A DNA stretch of 64,000 nt from Desulfosporosinus acidiphilus SJ4 (GCF_000255115.2 NC_018068.1:4745977-4809976), one strand, 5' to 3'; positions 50,332 to 61,689 are shown, counted from the stretch's first letter. The notes: generated by a model from the letters alone, not told the origin. Program-made: numbers and translations.

Positions 50332-53190
50332 TCACTGAGCCTTTGCTATCGATTCCGAGTTGCCGAAAGACGGCTGAGAAAGATATCGTTTAAGATATTG
50401 TCCGGTGTGAGATGAAGGGAAAGCAGCCACTTCCTCAGGCGTCCCGGTTGTAACAACCTCTCCTCCCCGGTCTCCTCCTTCGGGACCAAGGTCAATAAGC
50501 CAATCGGCGGTTTTGATAACATCGAGATTGTGCTCAATAATCAGAACAGTATCCCCAGCATCCACTAAGCGGTGAAGTACTTGAAGAAGCCTGTCAATAT
50601 CCGCCATATGGAGCCCGGTCGTAGGTTCATCGAGAATATAGATCGTTTTACCGGTACTGCGCCGGCTAAGTTCTGTAGCCAGCTTAATACGCTGGGCCTC
50701 TCCTCCTGACAACGTTGTGGCCGGCTGACCTAAGTGGATATATCCCAGTCCGACATCCTGAAGGGTCTGAAGTTTCCTCGAAATCTTGGGGACCGCCTGA
50801 AAAAACTCCACGGCCTCATCCACCGTCATGTCAAGAACTTGCGAAATGTTTTTCCCTTTATAGCGAACTTCAAGAGTTTCCCGGTTATAGCGCTTCCCTT
50901 CGCAGACTTCACAAGGGACATAAACGTCCGGAAGAAAATGCATTTCAATTTTAATAATTCCATCTCCATGGCAAGCTTCACAGCGTCCGCCTTTAACATT
51001 AAAGCTGAACCGCCCCGGCTTATACCCTCTCATTTTAGCTTCAGGCGTCATGGAGAAAAGTTCCCGTATCAAATCAAAAACTCCTGTATAAGTCGCCGGA
51101 TTAGAACGTGGGGTTCTCCCAATAGGAGATTGGTCAATATCAATAATTTTATCTAGATGCTCCAGCCCTTCTATACGATCGTGAGCACCGGGGCGCTGCC
51201 GTGCACCATTTAACTTGTGTGCCAAACCTTTATAGATGATTTCATTGACAAGAGTACTCTTGCCCGACCCGGAAACACCGGTTACACAGGTCAGAAGCCC
51301 TAAAGGAATCCGAGCATGAACATTCTTTAAATTGTTCTCGCGAGCCCCGAAGACTTCCAGCCATTTACCATTCGTTTCCCGCCGTTTCTCAGGGACGGGG
51401 ATTTGCTTTTCACCGCTTAAATACTGACCTGTCACAGATTTTTTATTAGCCTTAATTTCTTGAATGGTCCCTTCAGCCACCACGTAACCGCCATGGGCAC
51501 CGGCTCCCGGCCCAATATCAATAATATGATCAGCCTCAAGCATCGTATCTTCATCGTGTTCAACCACGATCAGAGTATTGCCTAAATCCCTTAAGCGTTT
51601 TAAGGTTGAAAGAAGCCGGGCATTGTCTCGCTGGTGAAGTCCAATACTGGGTTCATCCAAAACATAAAGCACACCCATAAGACTTGATCCGATTTGCGTG
51701 GCAAGACGAATTCGCTGAGCCTCTCCGCCGGAAAGTGTCCCAGCGGAACGGGCCATCGTAAGATAGTCCAGACCAACATTGATTAGAAAACCCAGCCTCT
51801 CTCTGATTTCCTTCAGAATTTGATAGGCAATCGTTTCTTCTTTTGGGGTCAGCGTTAATTGATTTATAAAGTCAATGGCTTCCGTAATGGAAAGACGAGA
51901 TAAATCATCAATGGAAATCCCCCCTACCTTGACAGCCAGAGCCTCCGGCTTTAGGCGTTTTCCCTGACATTCTGGGCAAGGACGTTCACTCATATAGCTT
52001 TCGATCTCAGCGCGTACGGTATCGGAAGTAGATTCCTTGTAGCGGCGCTCAAAATAAGGAATTAACCCTTCAAAGTTAGAATGATAGGTTTTTAATTGAT
52101 CAAAAATATTATGGTATTGAAACTTGATAGGCGTTTCCGTGCCATAAAGCAGACCCTGCCATTGCTTCTCAGATAGCTTCTGCAAAGGAGTGTCCATCGT
52201 AAACCCAAGATTGTGAGCCACGGCCTCCATCATTTTAGGATAGTAGGTGGAAACTGATTTGGCCCAAGGGGCAATGGCACCTTCGGATAAGGACTTAGAA
52301 TGATCGGGAAGAATTAAGTCTAAATCCACCACTAAATTAGCACCTAAACCGGTACAAGTGGGACAGGCACCATAGGGACTGTTAAAGGAAAAAAGCCGCG
52401 GAGAAATTTCCTCCAGTGCTATTCCGCAATCAGGGCAAGCAAAATTCTCACTAAACAGCAGTTCGTCCCCGTCAGTAACATCAATAATAACATTCCCTTC
52501 CCCAAGCTTTAAGGCCGTTTCCAGAGAATCGGCCAAACGTTCAGCACTTTCGGGTTTTAGGATAATTCTATCGATCACTACGTCAATGGAATGCTTCTTA
52601 GTCTTCGCCAATTTAAACTCTTCACTGAGATCACGAATTTCGCCATCAACTCGGACCCGAACATATCCCGCCTTACGAGCCTCCTCGAATACTTTTACGT
52701 GTTCTCCTTTTTTCCCTTTAACCAAAGGTGCTAATATCTGGAGTTTTGTGCGCTCCGGAAGCTCCAAGATCTTATCCACCATTTGCTGGATCGTTTGTTG
52801 CGAGATTTCACGCCCGCACTTGGGACAATGGGGATGACCAATCCGTGCATATAACAAACGCAAATAATCCCAAACCTCTGTGGCCGTACCTACGGTTGAG
52901 CGGGGATTACGATTCGTTGTTTTCTGATCAATTGAAATTGCCGGCGATAGGCCTTCGATAGAGTCGACATCCGGCTTGTCCATCTGCCCCAAAAATTGCC
53001 GGGCATAAGCCGAAAGAGATTCAACATATCTCCGCTGGCCTTCGGCATAAATCGTATCAAAGGCCAGGGAAGACTTTCCGGAGCCGGATAATCCGGTAAT
53101 TACAACAAGCTTGTCCCGGGGTATATCAATATCAATATTCTTTAAATTATGAGCGCGTGCCCCACGCACACGCAAGTATTCCTGGCTCAT
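50332..53190 (-). CDS. uvrA: Excinuclease ABC subunit A
   Basis: 952 residues, full length. Two ABC ATPase modules with Walker [15 protein letters not shown] near the N-terminus and [13 protein letters not shown] in the second half; signature [14 protein letters not shown] and [14 protein letters not shown]; zinc modules CPKCGREI and [16 protein letters not shown] with CEVC. It finds bulky DNA damage with UvrB in nucleotide excision repair. It follows uvrB by 27 bases in one operon. Confidence 0.98.
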   Translation of the reverse strand: MSQEYLRVRGARAHNLKNIDIDIPRDKLVVITGLSGSGKSSLAFDTIYAEGQRRYVESLSAYARQFLGQMDKPDVDSIEGLSPAISIDQKTTNRNPRSTVGTATEVWDYLRLLYARIGHPHCPKCGREISQQTIQQMVDKILELPERTKLQILAPLVKGKKGEHVKVFEEARKAGYVRVRVDGEIRDLSEEFKLAKTKKHSIDVVIDRIILKPESAERLADSLETALKLGEGNVIIDVTDGDELLFSENFACPDCGIALEEISPRLFSFNSPYGACPTCTGLGANLVVDLDLILPDHSKSLSEGAIAPWAKSVSTYYPKMMEAVAHNLGFTMDTPLQKLSEKQWQGLLYGTETPIKFQYHNIFDQLKTYHSNFEGLIPYFERRYKESTSDTVRAEIESYMSERPCPECQGKRLKPEALAVKVGGISIDDLSRLSITEAIDFINQLTLTPKEETIAYQILKEIRERLGFLINVGLDYLTMARSAGTLSGGEAQRIRLATQIGSSLMGVLYVLDEPSIGLHQRDNARLLSTLKRLRDLGNTLIVVEHDEDTMLEADHIIDIGPGAGAHGGYVVAEGTIQEIKANKKSVTGQYLSGEKQIPVPEKRRETNGKWLEVFGARENNLKNVHARIPLGLLTCVTGVSGSGKSTLVNEIIYKGLAHKLNGARQRPGAHDRIEGLEHLDKIIDIDQSPIGRTPRSNPATYTGVFDLIRELFSMTPEAKMRGYKPGRFSFNVKGGRCEACHGDGIIKIEMHFLPDVYVPCEVCEGKRYNRETLEVRYKGKNISQVLDMTVDEAVEFFQAVPKISRKLQTLQDVGLGYIHLGQPATTLSGGEAQRIKLATELSRRSTGKTIYILDEPTTGLHMADIDRLLQVLHRLVDAGDTVLIIEHNLDVIKTADWLIDLGPEGGDRGGEVVTTGTPEEVAAFPSSHTGQYLKRYLSQPSFGNSESIAKAQ

Positions 53191-53217
53191 GTTCAGCCTC
53201 CTAATTTGTATGATAAT

Positions 53218-55269
53218 CTAACTGGTTCTTTTACCTCGCTTCTTATTATCACCTTTAGATCGGTTATAACGATTTCCGCTTCCCCGCTGTTGACTCGTGA
53301 TTTTGTACTTGTTTTCTTCACCTTTTAATTCTATCATAGCATCACGAATTTCGGCTGCTCGTTCAAAATCCAAGTTTTGAGCTGCCAGGCGCATTTCTTG
53401 TTCTAAGCTGGCGATAAGAGAAGCCATCTCCTCCGGCGGCAGTTTTGAACCATAAGCTTTTTTGCTTTCGGCTACTTTCGTTGCTTCCGGCGCATCATGG
53501 ACTGCTTTCCGAATCGTTTGGGGGATAATCCCCATTTTCTCATTATAAGCCATCTGGATAGCCCGCCGTCGATTCGTCTCGTCAAGAGCAACCTGCATAG
53601 ATTGGGTTATCTTGTCACCATACATAATGACTTTTCCTTGAGCGTTTCGCGCCGCGCGTCCAATGGTCTGAATGAGGGAACGATCAGACCTCAGAAAACC
53701 TTCTTTATCCGCGTCAAGAATCGCCACTAGCGATACTTCAGGCAAATCCAAACCTTCTCTCAGGAGATTAATCCCAACAATGACATCAATTATACCTAAA
53801 CGAAGCTCTCGCAGAATTTCAACCCGCTCTAAGGTCTTAATATCCGAATGAAGGTATTTCACTTTAATCTCCAGGTTTTTTAAATAATCTGTGAGATCTT
53901 CAGCCATCTTCTTGGTTAGTGTAGTAATCAGGACTCGTTCGTTTCGGGCAATTCTTGCTCGAATTTCTCCCAGCAGGTCGTCAATTTGACCTTTAGTCGG
54001 ACGGACAACGACTTCCGGATCTAACAAACCCGTTGGCCGAATGATCTGTTCAACCACCGTTGGGCAGTGAGCTAACTCATAAGGGCCGGGGGTAGCACTG
54101 ACATAAATGGTTTGCCTAATTAGCCGCTCAAACTCAGCAAACGTTAAAGGGCGATTATCCAAAGCAGAGGGCAATCTAAAACCGAAATCTACGAGGGTTG
54201 TCTTCCGCGATCGGTCTCCTTCATACATCCCTCTTACTTGAGGGATGGAAACATGAGATTCATCCACAAAAAGCAAGAAATCTTCAGGAAAATAGTGAAG
54301 CAAGGTATAAGGAGTTTCTCCAGGTTCACGGAAGGTCAAATGTCTGGAGTAATTTTCAATTCCATTGCAAAAGCCCATTTCCCGCAGCATTTCCAGATCA
54401 TAACGTGTTCTCTGTTCAAGTCGCTGAGCCTCTAGCAGCTTATTTTGGGATTGTAAAACCTGCAAACGTTCACTTAATTCAAGTTCAATATTTTCAGCTG
54501 CCTTCATTACTTTTTCTTGGGCTGTGACATAGTGAGAATTTGGGAAAATAGCGACATGATTTCTTTCCCCTAAAATCTCTCCGGTTAATACATTTATTTC
54601 GTAAATGTGTTCAATTTCATCCCCAAACATCTCAACTCGAAGAACCTTTTCACTAGAAGACGCCGGATAAATCTCCACAACATCCCCGCGCACGCGAAAG
54701 GTTCCGCGCGTAAAAGCAATGTCATTGCGGTCGTATTGAATTGAAATTAATTTGCGCAGAATATCATTGCGATCAATGACTTGTCCTTGGCGTAAAGAGA
54801 GCACCAGCTCACGATACTCTTCCGGTGAACCCAAACCGTAAATACAGGAAACACTGGCGACAACCAGAACATCCCGCCGCTCGAAAAGTGATGCCGTAGC
54901 TGAGTGACGTAATTTCTCGATTTCGTCATTAATTGAAGCATCTTTCTCAATAAAAGTATCACTCGAAGGAACATAAGCCTCCGGTTGATAGTAATCATAA
55001 TAACTTACAAAATACTCTACGGCGTTTTCTGGGAAGTACTCTTTGAATTCGCTGTAGAGCTGTGCTGCTAATGTTTTGTTATGCGCTAAAACAAGGGTCG
55101 GGCGCTGGACTTTCGTAATAATATTTGCCATTGTAAAGGTTTTTCCTGAACCGGTGACCCCCAACAGTGTTTGGTGACGCTTTCCTTCCTTTATACCGGC
55201 AGCTAAAGAATCTACGGCCTGGGGCTGATCTCCTGAAGATTGGTAGGGGGCATGTAAACGAAATTCCAT
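53218..55269 (-). CDS. uvrB: Excinuclease ABC subunit B
   Basis: 683 residues. Walker [15 protein letters not shown] near residue 40, beta-hairpin region [15 protein letters not shown], Walker [12 protein letters not shown], motif [21 protein letters not shown] and a C-terminal UVR domain ([20 protein letters not shown]) that contacts UvrC. It verifies damage and prepares incision. No canonical CGAAC-N4-GTTCG LexA box is visible upstream. Confidence 0.98.
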   Translation of the reverse strand: MEFRLHAPYQSSGDQPQAVDSLAAGIKEGKRHQTLLGVTGSGKTFTMANIITKVQRPTLVLAHNKTLAAQLYSEFKEYFPENAVEYFVSYYDYYQPEAYVPSSDTFIEKDASINDEIEKLRHSATASLFERRDVLVVASVSCIYGLGSPEEYRELVLSLRQGQVIDRNDILRKLISIQYDRNDIAFTRGTFRVRGDVVEIYPASSSEKVLRVEMFGDEIEHIYEINVLTGEILGERNHVAIFPNSHYVTAQEKVMKAAENIELELSERLQVLQSQNKLLEAQRLEQRTRYDLEMLREMGFCNGIENYSRHLTFREPGETPYTLLHYFPEDFLLFVDESHVSIPQVRGMYEGDRSRKTTLVDFGFRLPSALDNRPLTFAEFERLIRQTIYVSATPGPYELAHCPTVVEQIIRPTGLLDPEVVVRPTKGQIDDLLGEIRARIARNERVLITTLTKKMAEDLTDYLKNLEIKVKYLHSDIKTLERVEILRELRLGIIDVIVGINLLREGLDLPEVSLVAILDADKEGFLRSDRSLIQTIGRAARNAQGKVIMYGDKITQSMQVALDETNRRRAIQMAYNEKMGIIPQTIRKAVHDAPEATKVAESKKAYGSKLPPEEMASLIASLEQEMRLAAQNLDFERAAEIRDAMIELKGEENKYKITSQQRGSGNRYNRSKGDNKKRGKRTS

Positions 55270-55385
55270 CTTTTGATCCCCTTTGTAAATTGTAAAATAA
55301 ACACTATGTGAACTCGTTCAGCCAAAGCTGAACATCGGGGCCTCGGCGAAGGACTCTATCCACACAGAGGCAGAGAACGTGAACC

Positions 55386-55412
55386 ACTCCCACTTATGGA
55401 AGTAGTGGGAGT
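55386..55412. other. Hairpin in the uvrB upstream region
   Basis: ACTCCCACT (55386-55394) and AGTGGGAGT (55404-55412) pair perfectly over a 9-base loop about 115 bases upstream of uvrB. A second small hairpin (GTTCAGC-CAAA-GCTGAAC) lies closer to the gene. No T tract follows, so the role is unclear. Confidence 0.4.
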
Positions 55413-55567
55413 CTTACAATTTGATAAAAACTTCATTTTGGGTAATAATTATAATCTTTCTAAGTTCATTTTACATCTTAGGAGATGCATATTCAACAAT
55501 ATCAGCCCTCTTAATTGCAGTCTCAGAATACCTTTTTATTCCATTGGGTAACGGTTGTCAAAATCTT

Positions 55568-55607
55568 AGGGAAGAGACGAAAGGATAAGGATTTTCGTCT
55601 CTTCCCT
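55568..55607 (-). terminator. Terminator-like hairpin after the solute-binding protein gene
   Basis: AGGGAAGAGACGAAA (55568-55582) and TTTCGTCTCTTCCCT (55593-55607) make a perfect 15-bp stem, 14 bases past the stop codon. The minus-strand tail is AAGATTTTG, only moderately T-rich. Confidence 0.65.
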
Positions 55608-55620
55608 GTATAGCCTTTTA

Positions 55621-57009
55621 TTATCCTCCGCTGTCACCGCCACCGCCGCTTTTGTCTTGTGAAGATTGGCTTCCTTGGTCTTTAGACTGACCTTGGGATG
55701 ACTGATCTTTCCCTTCCGTTTGCAGCATTTCCGGAGGCACCGTCTTAACTTGTTGGTTCGTCGTCTTCTCCGTCCCTATGACTTTCCCTTGCGAATCTAG
55801 ATATTCTCTTGTAGTTTCCGTCTTAACTGTTTCTGTAACTTTAGCAACCCCTGGCGGAACATTTCCTGACGTCTGGGCTTGATCACTGCTGCCGCTTGCA
55901 CTCTGTTTACTCCCTTGTTTGTCTTTACTGTCTCCCTGATTTTTACTGTCTCCCTGTTCCTTACTCTGAGTTTGTGCTTTTGAAGTCTGTTTTTTCTGGT
56001 CTTGTTGTGCGCTTTGCATCGTTTTAACATAACTTTTTTGAATTACCGCAAGATTATCAGGGGTAACCGCCTTAACTTGAATGATCTTAGCGGGAATATC
56101 TCCCTGTTCACTGGTAATTGAATCACTAAGATCAAGAGGCTCTTTATCAATAACCTTCTGAGCCCACTGGAAGGCGTTTGCCCCCTGAAGATACGGAGAT
56201 GTGTCCACATCGCTGGTTTGAGATCCGCTGGCCATTCGGTCAAGGGAAGAAATACTTGCCTGCCCCCCAATCAGCAAAACCTTCTTATCCAATTGCAATT
56301 GTTTTAAAACATCACTTGCCATTCCCGACAATTGAGCCGTAGGGGCTAAAATCCCTTGCACTTTCCCAGGATTCTTTTGTAAAAAGTCGTTTAAGCTTTG
56401 CTTAACTGTTGATTCCGCTCCCTGTGGACTGGCAATCGTTTGAATGGATATTTTAGGATATTTACTGAGAACCGCTTTGTTCCCGGCAAGAAGTTCTTGA
56501 GATCCCGTCTCACTGGGATCTCCCTGCAAAATGATGACTTGCCCGTCTGAAACTTTGCTGACTAAGGACTGAGCCATCAGTTCCCCTGTCTTTTCCTGAT
56601 CTGACGTTACTATGCCTGCAAGATTAGCGCCCGCCGGAACTTGGTTTAATGCTAGGACTGGCACTTTATTTGTCTGGGCGTTCTTTAAAAGATTCGCATT
56701 TCCTCCCTGATAGATTAAGACTTTAGCCCCTTTCAAGGCTGAATCATCCACCGCTTGACTTGAATCGAGGTATTTGACTTTGACATTCCCCTTCTTCGCT
56801 AAATCGTCAATGCCTTTGGTGATCAGCAATTTATTTGGGTCTTTTTCATCTAAAGACACTGCAATTATCGGAGGTTTAGAATTATTACCTGCAGAAGAAG
56901 TTTTGTTTTTGTTGCCTAAAAGGGCTTGAAGACCACAGCCACTTATGGTTAAACTAAGACATAAACATAAACCAATGAAAACAACTAGGGTTCGCTTTCT
57001 GTATGTCAT
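55621..57009 (-). CDS. Periplasmic-binding-like lipoprotein with low-complexity tail
   Basis: 462 residues. A lipoprotein signal ends LTISGC. Residues about 48-330 form a type 1 periplasmic-binding fold (PIIAVSLDEKDPNKLLITKG, GIVTSDQEKTGELMAQSLV, QGILAPTAQLSGMASDVLKQ). The last 120 residues are rich in Gln, Ser, Lys and Asp with repeats such as QGDSKNQGDSKDKQG and a glycine-rich end. No ABC transporter genes are beside it. It could be a xylose/ribose-type binding protein used as a sensor or wall-attached protein. The tail is unusual for transport proteins. Confidence 0.75.
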   Translation of the reverse strand: MTYRKRTLVVFIGLCLCLSLTISGCGLQALLGNKNKTSSAGNNSKPPIIAVSLDEKDPNKLLITKGIDDLAKKGNVKVKYLDSSQAVDDSALKGAKVLIYQGGNANLLKNAQTNKVPVLALNQVPAGANLAGIVTSDQEKTGELMAQSLVSKVSDGQVIILQGDPSETGSQELLAGNKAVLSKYPKISIQTIASPQGAESTVKQSLNDFLQKNPGKVQGILAPTAQLSGMASDVLKQLQLDKKVLLIGGQASISSLDRMASGSQTSDVDTSPYLQGANAFQWAQKVIDKEPLDLSDSITSEQGDIPAKIIQVKAVTPDNLAVIQKSYVKTMQSAQQDQKKQTSKAQTQSKEQGDSKNQGDSKDKQGSKQSASGSSDQAQTSGNVPPGVAKVTETVKTETTREYLDSQGKVIGTEKTTNQQVKTVPPEMLQTEGKDQSSQGQSKDQGSQSSQDKSGGGGDSGG

Positions 57010-57204
57010 GGAAACGCTCCTTTCGAACTCCTAATTTTGTCATTAGTCTTCCCTTGTCGTATAAAATAATGCAGTTTGTTTAAATAGTTCAAGCGACTCA
57101 TTGTATGTTGAAGTCTTTAGTTATAACATTATAATGATTCTTTTTCAAACCATGAGTTCATTCAAGTCTGACGACGCTCCCAATGATTTTAAGGAGGGTT
57201 AAAA

Positions 57205-58047
57205 TTGCCGGTCAAATTGGAACACATTCTCACTCGTGTTAATACTCTTCCCCCTCTGCCTACTGCTGCCGTAAAAGTTGTAACCTTAACAAAAGATCCT
57301 ACGACTACAGTTAAAGAGCTTGAAACCGTAATTTCACAAGACCCTGCGCTTGCCGCCGGGATGTTGAAGCAAGCCAATTCTGCCTATTACGGATATGCCC
57401 GACGCATTTCATCACTCCAAGAAGCCATCGTAATGTTAGGTTTTCAGGCGACTCAAGGATTAGCCATGGCTTCAGCCGTTGCTCCTATACTTAAAACGCC
57501 CCTCATTGGCTATGAAATTGAACAGGAGGGCCTCTGGAAGCATTCTATGTTAACGGCTATGGCAGCCAAACGATTATGTCAGCATTTAAGGCTTCCCTTT
57601 GGAGAAGTTGCTTTCACCGCAGGTTTGCTCCACGATATCGGTAAATTAGTCATCTCCATTTATATTCAGGAAGTTAATACCATCCTTTTGCAAAAAGTCC
57701 AGGAAACATCACTTTCCTATGTTGAACTTGAGGAAAAAGTTATTGGCTATGACCATGCTACGGTGGGCGGATACTTAGCAATTAACTGGAACCTGCCAGA
57801 CGACCTTGTGGAAGGTATTTCCTACCACCATTCTCCTTTGAAAGCCCACAACTTCATTGATTTAGCGTCTGTTATTCACATTGCGAATGGCTTAGCTAAT
57901 TTGCTCGGCACAGGTGGTGGGGTGGACAGTTTTTTTAACCCTCTTGAGCAAGAAATTCTAGACCGCTTTACCCTCAAGGAAAGTGACCTTGAACGTCTCA
58001 TTTCGGAGATTGGTGAATATCTCGTTGACCCCTCCATTTTTGGCTAG
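57205..58047 (+). CDS. HDOD-domain protein
   Basis: 280 residues from a TTG with AAGGAGGG upstream. The HDOD domain fills residues about 10-210: LPPLPTAAVKVVTL, ISQDPALAAGMLKQANSAYY, IVMLGFQATQGLAMASAV, and the metal-binding HD in TAGLLHDIGKLVISIYI followed by IGYDHATVGGYLA. HDOD proteins take part in signalling and stress control in many bacteria, usually without proven hydrolase activity. It is the only rightward gene between 18,961 and 63,712, convergent with the ATPase gene that follows. Confidence 0.88.
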   Translation: MPVKLEHILTRVNTLPPLPTAAVKVVTLTKDPTTTVKELETVISQDPALAAGMLKQANSAYYGYARRISSLQEAIVMLGFQATQGLAMASAVAPILKTPLIGYEIEQEGLWKHSMLTAMAAKRLCQHLRLPFGEVAFTAGLLHDIGKLVISIYIQEVNTILLQKVQETSLSYVELEEKVIGYDHATVGGYLAINWNLPDDLVEGISYHHSPLKAHNFIDLASVIHIANGLANLLGTGGGVDSFFNPLEQEILDRFTLKESDLERLISEIGEYLVDPSIFG

Positions 58048-58061
58048 GTTCTCAAAGCATT

Positions 58062-59105
58062 TTAGTTTAATCCATTTAATTTCAAATCTCCCAAAATTGT
58101 ATTAAGAAGAATTTCCCGGTATTCATCTAACTTCCCAAAGTCTACAGATTCTGTATAAATGGCTTTAAGCTGAGATCTATGGTTTTGCCAAGAGGAGATA
58201 GTTTCAATTAGCTTTTCCCCAAAGGGTCGTTCTAAGCCCTGATCAACTAAGTTATCCGGATTACCCTGCCATATGGCCAGATGTCTTTCTGGAAAAACAA
58301 TCCCAATCACTTCATCTGGGTTTAGTGGATGTAAGATAATTTCAATTAATTGACCGAGTTGCTGCGCTTCATTTAATACCCAGTCTAAGGCATCTAAGGT
58401 TTCATCCCCTTCAAGCCGAATCTGATCAAAATCCATAAGAAAATGAGGGGCTAGGTTCAACCATCCTTCTGAGGTTAAGCCATGCAAAAAATAGGGATTA
58501 ATTATACTCTTTTGCAGCAGTTTTACTGCATTCTCAGCAAGTGGCCAAGGCCCAGTATTCTCTTTTCTGATTTTTAGCCGGGCGGAATTGCCCAAAATCC
58601 AAGACATGTCCTCTCTTTTATCGGTTCTGGAAGTCCTGGGAACAATTAAAGAACTCAGCTCAGCCGCCAATTCTTCCTCTACCTTCTGTTGAAGTAATTG
58701 AAGCTGATTTTCAAGTTTTAAAATATGTATACGCTGCTTCTCGAGCTTATAATCATCACAAAAGCGGTTAAAATCAATAAACTTTTCCACCACACCCGGA
58801 GCACGCCAACGAAACGGCGAAATTTCCATCACATCCAGCATAGCCAATCCCATACGAGGCATTATGAAACCGGCCATAGAATCGGGGTCGCGAGCTGAAC
58901 GCATAAAATCAATTTCATACCCCCGATCTAGCAGTTCCAGGCCAATAACTTTAATTAAAGTCGATTTACCTGTTCCCAGCCCCCCTAACAAGACATAAAC
59001 CCTTTGCCAATTCGGCATCATATTAGGCACCAGAGAAATATACCCCCGCGTGGTGATTCCTTCGGCAAAGTAATGCCTTACCCCAGTTTTATTTCCCATC
59101 TTCAT
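58062..59105 (-). CDS. P-loop ATPase of unknown function
   Basis: 347 residues. Walker A VLLGGLGTGKSTLIKV near residue 37; the sequence is otherwise weakly conserved, with a coiled-coil stretch LEKQRIHILKLENQLQLLQQ near 120-145. The protein is built as two similar halves: the RHYFAEGITTRGYISLVPN segment recurs as PYFLHGLTSEGWLNLAP, the pattern of PRK06851-like clostridial ATPases. Those are often linked to sporulation-forming Firmicutes, but their role is not established. Two in-frame ATGs six bases apart share one ribosome-binding site. Confidence 0.7.
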   Translation of the reverse strand: MKMGNKTGVRHYFAEGITTRGYISLVPNMMPNWQRVYVLLGGLGTGKSTLIKVIGLELLDRGYEIDFMRSARDPDSMAGFIMPRMGLAMLDVMEISPFRWRAPGVVEKFIDFNRFCDDYKLEKQRIHILKLENQLQLLQQKVEEELAAELSSLIVPRTSRTDKREDMSWILGNSARLKIRKENTGPWPLAENAVKLLQKSIINPYFLHGLTSEGWLNLAPHFLMDFDQIRLEGDETLDALDWVLNEAQQLGQLIEIILHPLNPDEVIGIVFPERHLAIWQGNPDNLVDQGLERPFGEKLIETISSWQNHRSQLKAIYTESVDFGKLDEYREILLNTILGDLKLNGLN

Positions 59106-59210
59106 CCAGCCCCCGTTGTTTTTTATATCAGCGTAGTCTATGCAGCTAGAACTTCGAGGGTGAATTTATAAAAAAGGAACTAAACTGTAGTCTAGGCGTT
59201 TAAAATAAAA

Positions 59211-59250
59211 AACGAGGTTGCGCAACAAAATGTTGCCGCAGCCTCGTTTT
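59211..59250 (-). terminator. Intrinsic terminator of the ctpA operon
   Basis: AACGAGG-TTGCG-containing stem pairs with CGCAGCCTCGTT. On the minus strand it ends in TTTTTTATTTT, a strong tail, 40 bases past the ctpA stop. Confidence 0.85.
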
Positions 59251-59289
59251 CTTTATACTATCAAAAAGTATAACTTTTGGTTGTATATT

Positions 59290-60471
59290 TTACTTCATTT
59301 TTCCTTGTAATGCTTGAACTGCTTTTAAAAGCTGAGGATCAAAATTCGTATCCGTTGGCGAAAGTGTAGCTTGCTGGCCCTTTGGGAGTTCTACCATTAC
59401 GTCCGGTTCAATCCCAATTTTGTTAATCGAGACCTTATTTGGTGTAAGATATTTGGCAGTGGTTAATTTGACACTCGTCCCCGCATCGAGAGGGAAAATT
59501 GTTTGGACGATCCCTTTGCCGAAGGTTTTTACTCCCACTAACGTCCCCGTTTTCTCATCCTTAATAGCGCCGGAGACAATCTCCGCGGCCGAAGCGCTCT
59601 CTTCATTGACAAGCACGACCAAAGGCATTCCTAAATACGTTCCAGTGGCCATCTTTGTATCTACGTTTCCTTGTTTGTCTACAATATAGACCACCGGTCC
59701 GGAAGGAACAAAATAACTTGCAACTTGAACAGCCGCATTAAGTTCACCGCCGTGATTATATCTTAAATCCAGAACGATACCTTTGTATTTTTTTATATTC
59801 ATGTTGTTCAAAGTATCTTTAAGTTCAGTACCGGTATCCGTGGAAAATTGAGTAATATTAATATAGGCAATATCAGGATGCCCGGGCAGTGCTTCTCCAT
59901 CAACCGTAGGAACGGTTATATTTTCCCTTGTCAGGCTCACCGTATAAGTTTTGTTGGTACTGGCGCGATATAATGCTAAAACCACTTTCGTTCCCGGATC
60001 ACCGCGCATCAAATTTACGGCTTTGTCCTGGTCCATACCGGCCGTATCGGTATCATTGATCTTGCTCACAACATCCCCCGGCAAAATCCCCGCCTTGCTT
60101 GCCGGAGAATTTTTAATAGGCCGCAAGACCACGAGTTTATTTGGATCCTTCAGGCTAAGAACAATCCCCACTCCGCCAAATTTGCTATCAAGAATCTGAA
60201 AAAGTTCTTGATTCTCTTGGGCATTCATATAGGTCGAATACGGATCCCCCAGAATATCCACAATTCCTTTCGTAGCACCTTCAACCAATTGTGATGTCGA
60301 AACATTCTCTAAGTAATCGCTGTGAATAAGTTGTGCAACATGAACCAGACGACCAATGTTATCGACGTTGGCGAGTACGATTCCGCCTACCGTTGCTGTC
60401 ACCAGCACACAAAAAATCAGTAAGACAACTCCAACATGTTTTGCTGTTCTTTTCCAATTCCACTCCTGCAC
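59290..60471 (-). CDS. C-terminal processing protease (S41 family)
   Basis: 393 residues from GTG at 60471. One N-terminal membrane helix (VGVVLLIFCVLVTATVGGIV), a PDZ domain at about 95-175 (GIVLSLKDPNKLVVLRPI, SKAGILPGDVVSKIND), and the S41 catalytic core with the serine in VLVNEESASAAEIVSGAI and the lysine in GVKTFGKGIVQTIF. It cuts proteins outside the membrane from a C-terminal end. It lies 72 bases after the M23 peptidase gene and close to ftsEX, the common arrangement in Firmicutes, where it may process wall enzymes. Confidence 0.93.
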   Translation of the reverse strand: MQEWNWKRTAKHVGVVLLIFCVLVTATVGGIVLANVDNIGRLVHVAQLIHSDYLENVSTSQLVEGATKGIVDILGDPYSTYMNAQENQELFQILDSKFGGVGIVLSLKDPNKLVVLRPIKNSPASKAGILPGDVVSKINDTDTAGMDQDKAVNLMRGDPGTKVVLALYRASTNKTYTVSLTRENITVPTVDGEALPGHPDIAYINITQFSTDTGTELKDTLNNMNIKKYKGIVLDLRYNHGGELNAAVQVASYFVPSGPVVYIVDKQGNVDTKMATGTYLGMPLVVLVNEESASAAEIVSGAIKDEKTGTLVGVKTFGKGIVQTIFPLDAGTSVKLTTAKYLTPNKVSINKIGIEPDVMVELPKGQQATLSPTDTNFDPQLLKAVQALQGKMK

Positions 60472-60543
60472 TCAATGTCAAACCCTTTCCTCAAGTCTTG
60501 CTCTATTATATGCCTATCCCCTTGCAGAAATACTGCTTATCCA

Positions 60544-61689
60544 TTAGTTGGGGAAAAATTGCAATGGATCTGTCGGGTTGCCATCGACCCTAACCTCAAA
60601 ATGCAAATGCGGGCCCGTGCTCCATCCAGTGGAACCGACATAGCCGATAACTTGGTTTGCTTCTACGGATTGTCCTTCGGTAACATTCAATTTTGACTGA
60701 TGCCCATAAAGAGAAGAAATCCCATGACCGTGATCGATAATAACCATGTTGCCGTAGGCAACATTCCAACCGGCCATAATAACAACGCCACTTCCTGCAG
60801 CGTGAATCTCGGTCCCCATAGGAGCCATTATATCCGTTCCGGTATGTAAACTTTGCTTGTGGGTGATTGGATGAGTTCTCCACCCATAAGGATCACTAAT
60901 CTCATAATGCCCCGGTAAGGGCCAGGTTGAAATGGTTCCATTCCCATTGTTTCGTCCGGCTTGAGCAGCCTGCAATTTGCGAATCTTATCATTTAAAGCA
61001 TTGGCTTCTGTTTGTAAGCGTTCGACCTCATCATAAGAAGCTTGAACGGCTTTCTGATTTTGCTCCAAAGCCGTTTGCTGCTGAGCCTTTTTCGCATCCA
61101 GGTCTGTTTTGGCTTTTGCTGCCTGAGCCTGAAGTTGAGCGGCTTGATTCCTCTTCACTGTTAGTTCCTGAGTTTTTTGAGCGATTTTTTCCTTTTGCTC
61201 TTGGATATCTGTCAATAACTTTTGGTCATTCGTAATTAATTTATTGAAATACTCCATCCTCGTGATAAAATCACTCAGGTTTGCAGATTGAAAGAGTAAT
61301 TCGAAATAGCTGATCTGCCCGTTTTCGTAAATTCCCCGAGCCCTTTTTCCAAGGGCAGTACGGCGGTCGGCCAGTTCTTGCTGTTTTTGATCCAGTTCTT
61401 TTTGCGCAGCTTGAACCTGAGTTTGGGTTTGGTTAAAAGCACGCTGCTTTTCGGCTAAAAGTGACTGGGCAGCAGAAATTTGGGTTTCTAACTGAGCCAG
61501 CTGAGCCTTCAATTTATCGGAGGTATAGGTCAATTGATGCAGTTTGTTCTGCGCTTGATTCTTTTGACTGGAGATCGATTGCTGCTCATGCACTGCGTCA
61601 TAAAGCTCACTCGCCTGAGAGGGCGCCTTAGAGGCTATAAGCAAAGCAAGACTCAGTGCCGTAATTAAGACCACTTTTTTCTTGAACAT
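60544..61689 (-). CDS. Coiled-coil M23 peptidase (EnvC/PcsB-like FtsEX partner)
   Basis: 381 residues. A signal peptide (VVLITALSLALLIASKAPSQA) is followed by about 220 residues of coiled coil, then a C-terminal LytM/M23 domain with HTGTDIMAPMGTEIHAAGSG, YGHQSK and GPHLHFEVRVDG supplying the zinc ligands (H-x3-D and H-x-H). The residues needed for activity are present, unlike degenerate EnvC. It should cut peptidoglycan cross-links under control of FtsEX, whose genes lie directly upstream. Confidence 0.93.
   Translation of the reverse strand: MFKKKVVLITALSLALLIASKAPSQASELYDAVHEQQSISSQKNQAQNKLHQLTYTSDKLKAQLAQLETQISAAQSLLAEKQRAFNQTQTQVQAAQKELDQKQQELADRRTALGKRARGIYENGQISYFELLFQSANLSDFITRMEYFNKLITNDQKLLTDIQEQKEKIAQKTQELTVKRNQAAQLQAQAAKAKTDLDAKKAQQQTALEQNQKAVQASYDEVERLQTEANALNDKIRKLQAAQAGRNNGNGTISTWPLPGHYEISDPYGWRTHPITHKQSLHTGTDIMAPMGTEIHAAGSGVVIMAGWNVAYGNMVIIDHGHGISSLYGHQSKLNVTEGQSVEANQVIGYVGSTGWSTGPHLHFEVRVDGNPTDPLQFFPN

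Noticed and set aside
55290-55345. LexA/DinR box upstream of uvrB
   Set aside because: GAAC-TC-GTTC has a two-base centre rather than the four-base centre of the CGAAC-N4-GTTCG site.
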